64,000 nt of DNA. Source: Lysobacter sp. S4-A87 (GTDB taxonomy: Bacteria; Pseudomonadota; Gammaproteobacteria; Xanthomonadales; Xanthomonadaceae). Of this stretch, positions 8,930-17,350 are shown piece after piece. The translations under genes and the position numbers were made by a program. The notes beneath the pieces were generated by a model. The model searched no databases. It worked only from the letters and a program-made list of their open reading frames with translations, and was not told the origin of the DNA. The stretch is taken from assembly GCF_022637455.1 (NCBI RefSeq), contig NZ_CP093341.1, forward strand, positions 62,001 through 126,000. The letters are read 5' to 3'. How positions within the stretch are numbered: the stretch's first letter is position 1; each line of letters begins with the position of its first letter.

Positions 8930-9358
8930 ATGAGCGACACATACAGCGGCAGCTGCTTTTGCGGTGCCGTCGGCATCGAGGTGAGCGGGGCGCCGGAGGC
9001 GATGGGCTACTGCCATTGCGCGTCCTGCCGCAGCTGGTCGGCGGGCCCGGTCAACGCCTTCACCCTGTGGAAACCGGCCAACGTCAAAGTCACCCGCGGC
9101 GCCGAGCTGATCGGCCACTACGCCAAGACGCCGGCCAGCGACCGCCAGTTCTGCAGCCGTTGCGGCGGCCACCTGATGACCCACCACCCGCCGTTCGACC
9201 TGACCGACGTCTACGCCGCGACCCTCCCGTCCCTGGCCTTCGCACCGGCCGTGCACGTGAACTACGCCGAGACCGTGCTGCGGATGAAGGACGGGCTGCC
9301 GAAGCTGAAGGACTTCCCCGCCGACCTCGGCGGCTCCGGCGAGATGTTGCCGGAATAG
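8930..9358 (+). CDS. GFA-family zinc-binding protein
   Basis: The 142-residue protein follows the GFA (glutathione-dependent formaldehyde-activating enzyme/CENP-V) pattern: CFCG with Cys9 and Cys11, CHCASC with Cys28, Cys30 and Cys33, and a final CSRCG with Cys75 and Cys78. Together these form the two zinc sites. Family members bind zinc and some bind glutathione; the enzymatic activity of most is unproven. GGAGG lies 4 bases before ATG, after a 68-base gap from the S9 peptidase gene. An inverted repeat starts at the stop codon. Confidence 0.9.
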   Translation: MSDTYSGSCFCGAVGIEVSGAPEAMGYCHCASCRSWSAGPVNAFTLWKPANVKVTRGAELIGHYAKTPASDRQFCSRCGGHLMTHHPPFDLTDVYAATLPSLAFAPAVHVNYAETVLRMKDGLPKLKDFPADLGGSGEMLPE

Positions 9359-9555
9359 GACCCCGGGACGGGGTCCGGAGCCATTGCTGGCGCGGTACAG
9401 CCGCGGGCCGCGCGCCCGGGCGGTGCCCCGGGGCACCGGCATGAATGAACGCGCCAGGGCGCAGATGGCCCTGGAGCGGGTCCTGGGCGGCCGGCCATGC
9501 GAGAATGCCGCCCCATTCGCGCCGCCGCCCGCCTTGCGGCCACTTTCCGGATTCC
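9358..9555. other. Palindrome-rich intergenic stretch after the GFA gene
   Basis: No gene is seen here. Three inverted repeats follow one another: GGACCCCG/CGGGGTCC with a 3-base loop (9358-9376, candidate terminator of the GFA gene), the 18-bp perfect palindrome CGGTGCCCCGGGGCACCG (9421-9438), and CCAGGGC/GCCCTGG with a 7-base loop (about 9454-9473). None has a T tract. Confidence 0.5.
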
Positions 9556-10413
9556 ATGAAGACCCCTACCGCGCTGCAGGCGCTGATTGACGACGGCGTC
9601 ATCGACGAGGTTCTGCGTCCGCTCAAGAGCGGCAAGGAAGCGGCGGTGTTCGTGGTCCGCAGTGGCGACGACGTCCGCTGCGCGAAGGTCTACAAGGACA
9701 TGGCGCAGCGCAGCTTCCAGCAGCGCGTGCAGTACCAGGAAGGGCGCAAGGTCCGTGGCAGCCGCGAGGCGCGCGCGATCGGCAAGGCCAGCAAGTACGG
9801 CCGCAAGCAGCAGGAAACGGCCTGGAAGAACACCGAAGTCGACGCGCTGTACCAGCTGCGCGAGGCCGGCGTGCGCGTGCCCGAGCCGCACGGCTACTTC
9901 CATGGCGTGCTGGTGATGGAGCTGGTCACCGATGCCGAAGGCTTCTCGGCACCGCGCCTGGGCGAGGTCGAACTGGGCCCGGAGCAGGCGCGCGAATTCC
10001 ACGCGATCCTGGTACGCCAGGTCGTGTTGATGCTGTGCTGCGGCCTGATCCACGGCGATCTGTCGCCCTACAACGTCCTGGTCGGCCCGGACGGTCCGGT
10101 GGTGATCGACTTCCCGCAGGTGGTCAGCGCCGCGGGCAACAATGCCGCCCGGCAGATGCTGCTGCGCGACGTCAACAACCTCACCGCCTACCTGGGGCGC
10201 TGGGCGCCGGAACTGTTCGACACCTGGTACGGCGAGGAAATGTGGGCGCTGTTCGAGGCCGGTGACCTGCAGACCGACACCGAGCTCACTGGCAAGTTCA
10301 AGCATGACGAGCGCCGCGTCGACCTCGACAGCGTCCGCGACGCGATCAACGAGGCCCGTGACGAGGCGCTGATCCGCCAGCAGGGCCGCGAAGCAGCGGC
10401 GCTGGCCGACTGA
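9556..10413 (+). CDS. RIO1-family serine protein kinase
   Basis: The 285-residue protein has an N-terminal LKSGKEAAVFVV glycine-loop-like segment, a CAKVYK strand with the ATP-binding Lys, the catalytic loop IHGDLSPYNVL (H166-D168-N173) and the metal-binding DFPQ (D185). These are RIO-type atypical kinase motifs. RIO kinases phosphorylate Ser or, in archaea and eukaryotes, act in ribosome maturation; the bacterial role is poorly defined. ATG 9556 fits the family start; the frame remains open to 9445 with low-complexity residues. It is followed after 10 bases by a DUF1456 gene, so the two are likely co-transcribed. Confidence 0.9.
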   Translation: MKTPTALQALIDDGVIDEVLRPLKSGKEAAVFVVRSGDDVRCAKVYKDMAQRSFQQRVQYQEGRKVRGSREARAIGKASKYGRKQQETAWKNTEVDALYQLREAGVRVPEPHGYFHGVLVMELVTDAEGFSAPRLGEVELGPEQAREFHAILVRQVVLMLCCGLIHGDLSPYNVLVGPDGPVVIDFPQVVSAAGNNAARQMLLRDVNNLTAYLGRWAPELFDTWYGEEMWALFEAGDLQTDTELTGKFKHDERRVDLDSVRDAINEARDEALIRQQGREAAALAD

Positions 10414-10423
10414 GGGCACGAGA

Positions 10424-10894
10424 ATGATCAACAACGACGTACTGCGCAGCATCCGCTACATGCTCGACCTGAGCGACATCAAGGTCGTGGAGATCACCAA
10501 GCTGGCCGATCCGGATTTCCCGATCGAGAAGGCCGACGTGCTGGCGTTCCTGCGCCGCGAGGACGATCCGGAGTACGTGGAGTGCAGCAGCCGCGTGCTC
10601 GCCCATTTCCTCGATGGCCTGGTGATCCATCTGCGCGGTCGTGACGAGAGCTTGCCGCCGCGCCCGGTCGAGAAACGGGTGACCAACAACGTGGTGCTGA
10701 AGAAGCTTCGCGTGGCCTTCGAGATGAAGGACACCGACATGCACGAGACGTTCGCCGCGGCCGGATTCCCGGTGTCAAAGCCGGAGCTGACGGCGCTGTT
10801 CCGGCAGAGCTCGCACAAGAACTTCCGCCTGTGCGGCGACCAGATGCTGCGCAACTTCCTGAAGGGGTTGACGCTGCGCGTGCGCGGCGGCTGA
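10424..10894 (+). CDS. DUF1456 (YehS-like) family protein
   Basis: The 156-residue protein consists of two copies of the DUF1456 unit: NDVLRSIRYMLDLSDIKV at the N-terminus and NNVVLKKLRVAFEMKDTD from about residue 88, each ending with a LxGLxxxxRG-like helix (LDGLVIHLRG and LKGLTLRVRG). Function unknown; YehS-type proteins are small cytoplasmic helical proteins. GAGGG lies 7 bases before ATG, and the short gap from the RIO kinase implies one operon. Confidence 0.9.
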   Translation: MINNDVLRSIRYMLDLSDIKVVEITKLADPDFPIEKADVLAFLRREDDPEYVECSSRVLAHFLDGLVIHLRGRDESLPPRPVEKRVTNNVVLKKLRVAFEMKDTDMHETFAAAGFPVSKPELTALFRQSSHKNFRLCGDQMLRNFLKGLTLRVRGG

Positions 10895-10924
10895 GTCTAT
10901 TGGTGGGCGCCTAGGGCCCGGCGC

Positions 10925-11650
10925 CTAGAACCGCTCGCCCGCCGGCAGATAGCGCCACGTCCCCACCGGCATCTTCGCCAGCGGAATCTTGCCGATCCGC
11001 AGGCGGCGGATCGCCACGACGTCCAGCCCCACCTGCGCGCACATGTCCTGAAGTTGCCCGGGGCGCACGGCCTTGATGGCGAAGCGCAGGCGGATCTCGT
11101 TCTGCCAGCTCACCTTGCACGGCGCCAGCTCGCGGCCCTGGTAACGCAGGCCGCCGTTGTTGAGGCGATGCAGTCCGTACGGCGCCATCTCGCCGGAAAT
11201 CTCGACGACGTATTCGTGTTCGATCTGATCGGCGTCCTCGCTCAGGCGGCGCCAGACGCGGCCGTCCTGGGTCAGCACCATCAGTCCGCTGGCGTCGCGA
11301 TCGAGTTCCACCAGCGGCGTCAGCCGGACGAAGTGCCGCTGCAGCAGGCACACTCCGCTGGGATCGTCCGCCCAGCGGGTCTCGGGCCTGACCAGGCCTG
11401 CGGCCTCGGTGCGGCCGCTGATCGCGTCGATGCCAACCGGCTTGTGGAACAGGATCGTGGCCGGCTGCGGCGCCTCCAGCACGGCATCCGGGTCCAGCTC
11501 GACGCGTTCGTCCGACACCATGTGCTGCGGCGATTCGACCGCCACGCCGTTGACCAGGACCCAGCCGCCCTCGATGTAGCTCTCGGCGTCGGCGCGGGAG
11601 CAGCCGACCAGTTCTGCGACGCGGCGGGATAGACGGACGGGTTCGGACAC
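10925..11650 (-). CDS. Pseudouridine synthase of the RsuA/RluB/RluF group
   Basis: From GTG 11650 the protein has 241 residues. An S4 RNA-binding domain occupies about residues 4-50 (VRLSRRVAELVGCSRADAE). The catalytic domain follows, with ILFHKPVGI and the active-site Asp117 in VELDRDASGLMVLT. RsuA-group enzymes isomerise single uridines in rRNA (RluF also in tRNA-Tyr). The C-terminal RLRIGKIPLAKMPVGTWRYL is the family ending. The frame extends to an ATG at 11710, but the S4 domain begins right after the GTG, and the extra 20 residues look non-conserved. Convergent with the DUF1456 gene. Confidence 0.87.
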   Translation of the reverse strand: MSEPVRLSRRVAELVGCSRADAESYIEGGWVLVNGVAVESPQHMVSDERVELDPDAVLEAPQPATILFHKPVGIDAISGRTEAAGLVRPETRWADDPSGVCLLQRHFVRLTPLVELDRDASGLMVLTQDGRVWRRLSEDADQIEHEYVVEISGEMAPYGLHRLNNGGLRYQGRELAPCKVSWQNEIRLRFAIKAVRPGQLQDMCAQVGLDVVAIRRLRIGKIPLAKMPVGTWRYLPAGERF

Positions 11651-11800
11651 GGGACTGCCAGACGGGACGGGGTGCGTAGTGTAGGGACTAACCCGCCGGG
11701 CCGGGTTCACACCCGTCGCCGGGGACCGTTCATGCAGTGCACGCAGGGATCACGCCGGCCTTTCAAGACTGGGTGTTCACCCGGATTTGGGAGTGTGCCG

Positions 11801-12100
11801 ATGGAGCCCAGTGCCGTTGCCAATGCCGCCTACTCGGCCAATGCGTTCCTGTGGATGTGCGTGTTCATATTCGCCCTGATCCTGTCGGTGCTGTGGATCC
11901 TGGTGCCGTTCGCGGTGTTCGGCATCAAGGGGCTGCTGCGCCGCATCGCGCGCAGCCTGGAGGTGATCGAGCAGCAGAACGTCGACCTGCTCGCGCAGTA
12001 CAGGCAATTGCCGCGGGCGGAGGAAAGAGTGGTGTACCGCGATGTCGCGCCCGACGGCACCGTCGTCGTCAGGGAGGAACGCACGCTGCGGCCGGACTGA
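11801..12100 (+). CDS. Small single-span membrane protein
   Basis: The 99-residue protein has one long hydrophobic segment (FLWMCVFIFALILSVLWILV and onward, about residues 14-38), followed by a basic amphipathic helix RRIARSLEVIEQQNVDLLAQY that could form a coiled coil. A charged strand-like tail (VVYRDVAPDGTVVVREER) follows. GGGAG lies 8 bases before ATG. Its stop is 7 bases from the stop of the convergent membrane-protein gene. No family recognised. Confidence 0.65.
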   Translation: MEPSAVANAAYSANAFLWMCVFIFALILSVLWILVPFAVFGIKGLLRRIARSLEVIEQQNVDLLAQYRQLPRAEERVVYRDVAPDGTVVVREERTLRPD

Positions 12101-12107
12101 CCGGACT

Positions 12108-13022
12108 TCAGAAGAACTCGATGCCGGGCCGCAGCAACAGCTGGAAAGCAAGCAGCAGCGTGACCACGGCCAGCAACAGGTACCGCGATGAACCCGCGCC
12201 TGTTCCGCGGGCGTCGACATCGCGCAGTCGCCATGCGCCGGCCTGCATCCACGCCACGCACGCCCAGGCCACCAGCACCGGCAGCAGCACGACCTCGAGG
12301 GCTTCGCGCGGCACGCGGAACGGAATCACCAGCACCGTGCCCACGATCGCCGGCAGCGTCTCCACCTGCCACATGAAGCGCGTGCGTGCCCGCGGCGTGG
12401 CGATCCGCGCCGGGTCGTCGGCGATGGCGAGCATCGCCCGCGCGAGCGACGTCGCCGCCAGTGGCATCACGGCGAGTGCGGCGAGCGCGGCAACGGTCTT
12501 CGCCGTCGTGCCAAGTTGCAGATAGTCCATCGCCATGCCGACATCGCTGCCGGAACTGAGCGCACCGATGACGACCTGCGGCAACGCCATGAAAAGCCCG
12601 CAGCAGGCCATCCAGATCAGGAACAGGCGCACCTGCGTGCCACGCGCGCGACGCAGCAGGGCGATGCAGGCCAGCGCGGCGATCACCGTCGCCAGCGCAC
12701 CGGTGCCCTGGAACAGGCTGGCCAGCGCGTGCTCACCGTCCCACTTGTGGTTGTTGTGGAACAGCGTCGGGCGCAGGCCCGGTGTCAGCGCCTTGGGCAG
12801 CACCAGGAACAGTTCCTGGATGAAGAACGTCAGGTTGAAGGCCAGGGTGTAAAGCAGCGCCGAGCTGAGGGTCAGGGCCTTGTCCCAGGCAGGCAGGGTG
12901 GGCACGTTGGGCACGGGCACGGGCCCGGCCTGCGTGCCCTGCGACCGGACCAGGCCGGTGAGGGCGAGCAGGGCCGGTCCGGCCACGAGCACGATGGCGA
13001 CTGCAGTTGCGATGACGACCAT
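12108..13022 (-). CDS. Polytopic membrane protein, unknown function
   Basis: The 304-residue protein has about seven hydrophobic segments (residues 4-24, 54-75, 110-125, 133-153, 175-195, 228-250 and 280-298). A soluble loop with LFHNNHKWDGEHALA lies between spans 2 and 3; its His and Trp residues are conserved-looking. AGGGA lies 6 bases before ATG. It is not a recognisable transporter. The downstream gene is convergent. Confidence 0.7.
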   Translation of the reverse strand: MVVIATAVAIVLVAGPALLALTGLVRSQGTQAGPVPVPNVPTLPAWDKALTLSSALLYTLAFNLTFFIQELFLVLPKALTPGLRPTLFHNNHKWDGEHALASLFQGTGALATVIAALACIALLRRARGTQVRLFLIWMACCGLFMALPQVVIGALSSGSDVGMAMDYLQLGTTAKTVAALAALAVMPLAATSLARAMLAIADDPARIATPRARTRFMWQVETLPAIVGTVLVIPFRVPREALEVVLLPVLVAWACVAWMQAGAWRLRDVDARGTGAGSSRYLLLAVVTLLLAFQLLLRPGIEFF

Positions 13023-13109
13023 GCCTGTCCCTGGAGTTGGCGAATGTCGCGGATCATCGCAGCACGGTCCCGCAGTCGCCAGCGCGCGATCAGTCTCGAT
13101 CAGTAGCGG

Positions 13110-13769
13110 TCAGTCGCGGTCCGGCGCCCCCAGCGGAAAGAACGATCGATACGGACGCGCCTCGTCCACGGCGCGTGCGAAGGACGGGCGCGCGAGCAGT
13201 CGGCGACGGTATGCATGCACGGTGGCGAATTCTGCGCCGATCGCGTGGGTCCAGTCGGCATAGAAAAGGAACGGCGCCGCAGCGCAGTCGGCCAGGCTGA
13301 AATCGTCGCCTGCCGCCCATTGCCGGCCCTGCAGCTTCTTTTCCAGCCAGGCGTAGGAGGTTTCGAGCATGGCGCGTGCTTCTGCAACGCCATACGGATC
13401 GCGATCCTGCGGCGCGCGGATCGCGTCGAAAACCATCTTCTGCTGTGGCGTGGAGATGTAGTTGTCGAAGAAGCGGTCCATCAGGCGCACTTCGAGAGCG
13501 GCGCGGGGATCGTCGGGAACCAGCTGGACCGGGCCGGGGTGGTAGAGCGCCAGGTATTCGATGATGCAGCTGGCTTCGATGACGGCGCGGCCGTCGTCGA
13601 CCAGCACCGGGAAGCGGCGCATCGGCCACAGTTCGGTGAGTTCGCGCATCGCCGGGCCGTCGGGGTCGTCGAGCATGCGGAACTCGAACGGCGTTGCGTT
13701 TTCGTAGAGGGCCGTGAGGACCTTCTGGCAGTACGAAGAGAACGGATGGGCGAAAAGCTGGAGGGGCAT
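13110..13769 (-). CDS. Glutathione S-transferase family protein
   Basis: The 219-residue protein has a thioredoxin-like N-terminal domain (QLFAHPFSSYCQKVLTALYE, with the Ser-Ser-x-Cys active-site region at 11-14), RRFPVLVDDGRAVIEASCI as the gamma-glutamyl-binding cis-Pro/Glu-Ala/Ser motif, and an all-helical C-terminal domain ending with FSLADCAAAPFLFYADW. GSTs conjugate glutathione to electrophiles in the cytoplasm; the natural substrate is unknown. GGAG lies 8 bases before ATG. Confidence 0.92.
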   Translation of the reverse strand: MPLQLFAHPFSSYCQKVLTALYENATPFEFRMLDDPDGPAMRELTELWPMRRFPVLVDDGRAVIEASCIIEYLALYHPGPVQLVPDDPRAALEVRLMDRFFDNYISTPQQKMVFDAIRAPQDRDPYGVAEARAMLETSYAWLEKKLQGRQWAAGDDFSLADCAAAPFLFYADWTHAIGAEFATVHAYRRRLLARPSFARAVDEARPYRSFFPLGAPDRD

Positions 13770-13926
13770 CGGTCAGGCTCCATGGGCAGGGTCTGATTGT
13801 GCGACGAACGAGCGCGCCGGAAATCGACACTGTGCCGGGCATGGGCCGGGCGCGCTTTGCGCGCGCCATCTGTTCGCTGGGTCTGCCAGCCGGGTAGAGG
13901 GAAGCCGGGATCGCTGCCCCTGGCGA

Positions 13927-14757
13927 CTACGCTCGCTTGAAATAGAACCCGCAGTAGTGGTCGAGCGTGTACTTGGGTTCGAACGGCACCTTCAGGTGGC
14001 GCTCCTGCGACTGCCACTGGTCGGCGACCACATAGCCCAGCGCCGCCATCGCATCGACCAGCTCCGGCTTGGCCATCACCCGGTACGGCAGCACTGCCTT
14101 GCCGATGTTCTGCAGGGTGACGTAACCGTGCTTGGGATGGACCGGGGTCAGGTTCACCAGCACATGCGGCGGCGGGTCTTCCAGGCGGCCGAGCAGCTCG
14201 GGCAGGGTGTAGTCGAGGTACTGCAGGGCGCCGCTGCTGATCAGCACGTCGTGGCCGTTGGCGGCATCGGGCATGTCGGCGAAACGAAGCAGGCCGTCGG
14301 GGTCGTACTGTTCGGCCCAGGCGCGGCCGGCGTCGACGACGGCCGGCACGTCGTGCACGCACCACTGCAGCGTTTGCGGGTAGGTCAGGTAGCGGCGGAA
14401 GCCGTAGTAGCTGACACCGATATGGCCGCCGAGGTCGAAGACGCGGTGCCGCCCTTCGGACAGCAGGCGCGACAGCCAGTGCACCACCGGATAGTCGCTG
14501 ACGCGGATGCACTCGTGGCGGTCGAGGTACATGCTGCCGGCCGATGGCTGGTCGTAGGTCGTCGGCAGCGCCGGTGCCGCGGCCAGCGCCTGTGCGCGCG
14601 AGTCGAACACGCCGTAGTAGGCGTTGCCGTTGCGGTAGGGGCGGCTGAACATCCGCCGGTACAGGGGCTTGGCCAGGGCACGCAGGCCGGGCAGCTCAGC
14701 GCTTTCCATGGCGATGCGGCGCAGCTTGTTCGCCACCCAGGTCAGATCGTGCGCCAT
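13927..14757 (-). CDS. TIGR04325-type putative methyltransferase
   Basis: The 276-residue protein has a Rossmann methyltransferase core: VFDLGGHIGVSYYGF (SAM-binding motif I, about residue 106), WCVHDVPAVVDAG, HDVLISSGALQYLD (post-I/motif IV) and a Tyr-rich C-terminus DHYCGFYFKRA. This arrangement matches the LIC12133/TIGR04325 family, often found near polysaccharide or lipopolysaccharide genes; its substrate is unknown. A GGGGAAGG site lies just before ATG. It follows the TPR gene on the same strand with a 92-base gap. Confidence 0.85.
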   Translation of the reverse strand: MAHDLTWVANKLRRIAMESAELPGLRALAKPLYRRMFSRPYRNGNAYYGVFDSRAQALAAAPALPTTYDQPSAGSMYLDRHECIRVSDYPVVHWLSRLLSEGRHRVFDLGGHIGVSYYGFRRYLTYPQTLQWCVHDVPAVVDAGRAWAEQYDPDGLLRFADMPDAANGHDVLISSGALQYLDYTLPELLGRLEDPPPHVLVNLTPVHPKHGYVTLQNIGKAVLPYRVMAKPELVDAMAALGYVVADQWQSQERHLKVPFEPKYTLDHYCGFYFKRA

Positions 14758-14849
14758 TGCCTTCCCCAGTGAGCCCCGTTAGATCAGTCAAACGCATTCG
14801 CTGCGCAGAAGGGGACGCGCGATCGGGGCCACGTTCGGGGCCGCGATGG

Positions 14850-15905
14850 CTACGGCTGCAGGCTGTCGAGCTTGGCCCGGTAGGCGGCACGGGTGTCGCC
14901 GTCGCTCAGCGCCTGGGCACGGACCAGGGCCTTGGCGGCACGCTTGGTGTCGCCGGCCCCGAGGTAGGCGCGTGCCAGCGCCGAGTAGAAGCGGTGCTCG
15001 TCGCCGTACAGGCGGATCGCCTGCCGGTAATGGCGGATCGCCAGCGGATACTCGCCGGCCCGCTCGTGGTTCACGGCCAGCAGGAAGTGGTGGAACGGGT
15101 CTTTCTGCTGCAGGCGCGCCAGGCGGCGGCGATAGTCGGCCTCACGCTGGGCGTCGCCATGGCGGTGCGCCAGGCCGGCCATGTTGAACAAGGCGTTGGT
15201 GTTGTCCGGATCCAGCGTCAGCGCCTGGTCGTAGGCGCGCTCGGCGGCCTGTGAATTGCCACTGCGCACGGCGATGACGCCGGCGTTGCTCCAGTGGTTG
15301 GCGTAGCCGGGATCGAGCTCGGTCGCCAGGGCGAGGTCGCGCTGCGCCTGCACCAGGTCCAACCGCTCCAGTGCCGCGATGCCCAGGTTGTTGTAGAAGT
15401 GCGCGATCAGTCGTGCCTGCGTGATCGGCTGCGGCGGATGGCGGGCGATGACGGCATCGCGGGCCACGTCGACGCTGTACATGCGTCCGCCGATGCGCAC
15501 GCTGGCATTGATGTGGTTGCTGCGATAGAGCGTGCCTTCCTCCTGGTGCCAGGCCAGGGTCTGCTCGATCTCCTGCGGCGTCGCATCGAGGCCGGCCTCG
15601 CGCGCCAGTGCCAGGAACAGCAGGGTGAAGGTCAGGCAGTTGGCTTCGCGCGTGGCATAGGCCTGGGAGACGGTCGCGGTCGCGTCTTCCTTGTAGGTCA
15701 TGCCCAGGCCTTGCTCGCCGAACATGAAATCGACGGTGCGTTCCAGTCGCGCGTGCTGGGAGGGATGGCCGTTCAGGACCTCGTCCTGGTAGCGCGATTG
15801 CAGTTCCGCGGGCAGCGCCATGATCTGTGCCGGCGGCGTTGCGTCGGCAGCGGTGGGGGCTGGCGTGGCAAGGGCCAGCGTCGCGGCAATGACCCAGGTG
15901 AACAT
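14850..15905 (-). CDS. Exported TPR protein with transglutaminase-like N-terminal region
   Basis: The 351-residue protein has a signal peptide (FTWVIAATLALATPAPTAA). The first half contains REANCLTFTLLFLALARE and later HINASVRIGGRMYSVDVA, a Cys-His-Asp arrangement like bacterial transglutaminase-like cysteine peptidases. Residues about 175-340 are TPR repeats (NNLGIAALERLDLVQAQRDL, WSNAGVIAVRSGNSQAAERA, NMAGLAHRHGDAQREADYRR, ALARAYLGAGDTKRAAKALV). It is probably a periplasmic scaffold or amidase-like protein; catalysis is unproven. AAGGG lies 7 bases before ATG. Confidence 0.8.
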   Translation of the reverse strand: MFTWVIAATLALATPAPTAADATPPAQIMALPAELQSRYQDEVLNGHPSQHARLERTVDFMFGEQGLGMTYKEDATATVSQAYATREANCLTFTLLFLALAREAGLDATPQEIEQTLAWHQEEGTLYRSNHINASVRIGGRMYSVDVARDAVIARHPPQPITQARLIAHFYNNLGIAALERLDLVQAQRDLALATELDPGYANHWSNAGVIAVRSGNSQAAERAYDQALTLDPDNTNALFNMAGLAHRHGDAQREADYRRRLARLQQKDPFHHFLLAVNHERAGEYPLAIRHYRQAIRLYGDEHRFYSALARAYLGAGDTKRAAKALVRAQALSDGDTRAAYRAKLDSLQP

Positions 15906-16026
15906 GGCCGGACCCTTCGCGCCGGTTGGCGCCAGATGGGCTGGGGCCAGTTTAGTCCTGCCGTGGCGGGTTGGCGTGAGTGCACAACGTCATGCTCGAT
16001 TGGGCACATTGGCGGGGGGCGGAACA

Positions 16027-16080
16027 CTCACCGCAGCCGGCGCCCTCACCGCAGCCGGCGCCCTCACCGCAGCCGGCGCC
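16027..16080. repeat. Three tandem copies of an 18-bp repeat
   Basis: The unit CTCACCGCAGCCGGCGCC is repeated three times without change (16027-16044, 16045-16062, 16063-16080). Read on the minus strand, the first copy encodes the last residues and TGA stop of the SET protein; the other two copies lie just beyond. The unit length is a multiple of three, so copy-number change would not shift the frame; each unit carries the same stop. Confidence 0.9.
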
Positions 16081-16498
16081 CCTCGTCACTGTCGCGGTAC
16101 CCCGCCGGCACCGGCTGTGCCAGGTAGTCCATGGTGAACTCGCCCCCGGCCGCCACCGCCTCGCAGGTACGCATCGTTCGCCCGTCGGCGTCGATGGCGA
16201 CATTGGGCGTGGCGCTATGGTTGATGTAGCCATAGCTGGTGCGGATGCCGCGCACCAACAGCCGGGACGGACCGAGTGCATTCCATTCCAGTGCATCGAC
16301 GATGCCGGGGAATGCCGCCACGTCCACGACCTGGCCGTCGAGCACGCACAGCACTTCGCCGGCGCCACGCGTGCGGGTTGAGTACAGGCCGCGACCGTGG
16401 ATCGCGCTGTCGCGGACCACCGCGTCGGTTACCGTCGGCAGGCAGGGCGCGCCGCCGAGCAGCCGCGTGGACAGCAGGTCGATATCGTCGATCGTCAT
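16064..16498 (-). CDS. SET domain protein-lysine methyltransferase-like protein
   Basis: The 144-residue protein is a minimal SET domain. SAIHGRGLYSTRTRGAGEVL is the N-terminal SET motif (GxG), YGYINHSATPNV is the NHS motif that binds S-adenosylmethionine, and GEFTMDYLA is the catalytic-Tyr motif. Bacterial stand-alone SET proteins are presumed lysine methyltransferases; the target is unknown. A post-SET zinc motif is lacking. A GGAGA site lies just before ATG. The C-terminus (GRRLR) and stop are formed by the 18-bp tandem repeat. Confidence 0.88.
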   Translation of the reverse strand: MTIDDIDLLSTRLLGGAPCLPTVTDAVVRDSAIHGRGLYSTRTRGAGEVLCVLDGQVVDVAAFPGIVDALEWNALGPSRLLVRGIRTSYGYINHSATPNVAIDADGRTMRTCEAVAAGGEFTMDYLAQPVPAGYRDSDEGRRLR

Positions 16499-16590
16499 GG
16501 GCTCTCCGCAGCGGGGCCTCCGCGGCCGTTTCCAAAAATTCAGGCCGCCGGCGCTATGCTCCCCTCCCTCGATCCACAGGAGACGATCCC

Positions 16591-16857
16591 ATGGCCACTG
16601 GTTGGGCAGGCGACGGAGCCGTTCAGGACCAGATCGACGCGACCATCAAGGACGCGATCCAGCGTGCGCGCAGCCAGCTTCCGCAGGGACCGGGCCTGAC
16701 GCACTGCGAGGAGTGCGGGAAGGAGATACCGGAGGCGCGGCGCAAGGCCGTCCCGGGCGTGCGCCTGTGCGTCGACTGCCAGCAAGCGCACGACGAGGAA
16801 CAGTCCGCTCACAGTGGCTACAACCGCCGCGGCAGCAAGGACAGCCAGCTGCGCTGA
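16591..16857 (+). CDS. DksA/TraR C4-type zinc-finger protein (YbiI-like)
   Basis: The 88-residue protein has four zinc-binding Cys in CEEC (39, 42) and CVDC (60, 63) within the typical GKEIPEARRKAVPG spacer. This matches the short YbiI branch of the DksA/TraR family. The long coiled coil that carries DksA's catalytic acidic tip is missing, so it is unlikely to be a full RNA polymerase regulator. AGGAGA lies 8 bases before ATG. Convergent with the VOC gene. Confidence 0.92.
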   Translation: MATGWAGDGAVQDQIDATIKDAIQRARSQLPQGPGLTHCEECGKEIPEARRKAVPGVRLCVDCQQAHDEEQSAHSGYNRRGSKDSQLR

Positions 16858-16870
16858 GGTCGCCCGTCGG

Positions 16871-16909
16871 CGCCTCGCTTCTCCGCCTCGCTTCTCCGCC
16901 TCACTTCAT
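16871..16909. repeat. Short tandem repeat, 13-bp unit, three copies
   Basis: The unit CGCCTCGCTTCTC occurs at 16871-16883 and 16884-16896, with a third, partly diverged copy at 16897-16909 that runs into the 3' end of the VOC gene. It lies between convergent stops. Confidence 0.7.
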
Positions 16910-17269
16910 CGAGTGCAGGCCGAACATGTTGCCGTCGGTGTCGAAGGCCAGGGCGATGAAGCCGTACTCGCCGATCGAGAACTTCTCCTTGAAGATCTTG
17001 CCGCCGGCAGCGACCACGCGCGCGGCTTCGACCGCGCAGTCTTCACTGATGAAGTACACCAGCGTGCTGTTGCCGCCGGACGGAACGCCTTCCATGCGCA
17101 CCAGTGATCCGCCCGCGCCCGGCTGGTCGGGTTCCATGGTGAATGCCCACATTTCGATGCCGGGGCTTTCCAGCCGTTCCAGTTTTCTCGCCAGTACCGC
17201 CTCGTAGAACGCGCGTGCGCGGGGCATGTCCTGCACGTAGATCTCGAACCAGCCAACCGGGTTGTTCAT
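16901..17269 (-). CDS. VOC (glyoxalase/bleomycin-resistance fold) family protein
   Basis: The 122-residue protein starts with GWFEIYVQDMPRARAFYEAV, the paired beta-alpha-beta-beta-beta VOC opening, and ends with GFIALAFDTDGNMFGLHS, the second metal-site strand. The metal ligands would be Glu9 and His120-region residues. Substrate unknown. GGAG lies 8 bases before ATG. Confidence 0.88.
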   Translation of the reverse strand: MNNPVGWFEIYVQDMPRARAFYEAVLARKLERLESPGIEMWAFTMEPDQPGAGGSLVRMEGVPSGGNSTLVYFISEDCAVEAARVVAAGGKIFKEKFSIGEYGFIALAFDTDGNMFGLHSMK

Positions 17270-17350
17270 GGTGGTGTCTCCGCAAGGGTGCGGCGATTGT
17301 GGCGGGCAATTCGTAGGGTGGCGTGAACCCGCGACAGCGCGACAGGTGGG

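Noticed and set aside
16027-16080. CRISPR-like array
   Set aside because: The repeats are contiguous with no spacers and overlap a coding end.
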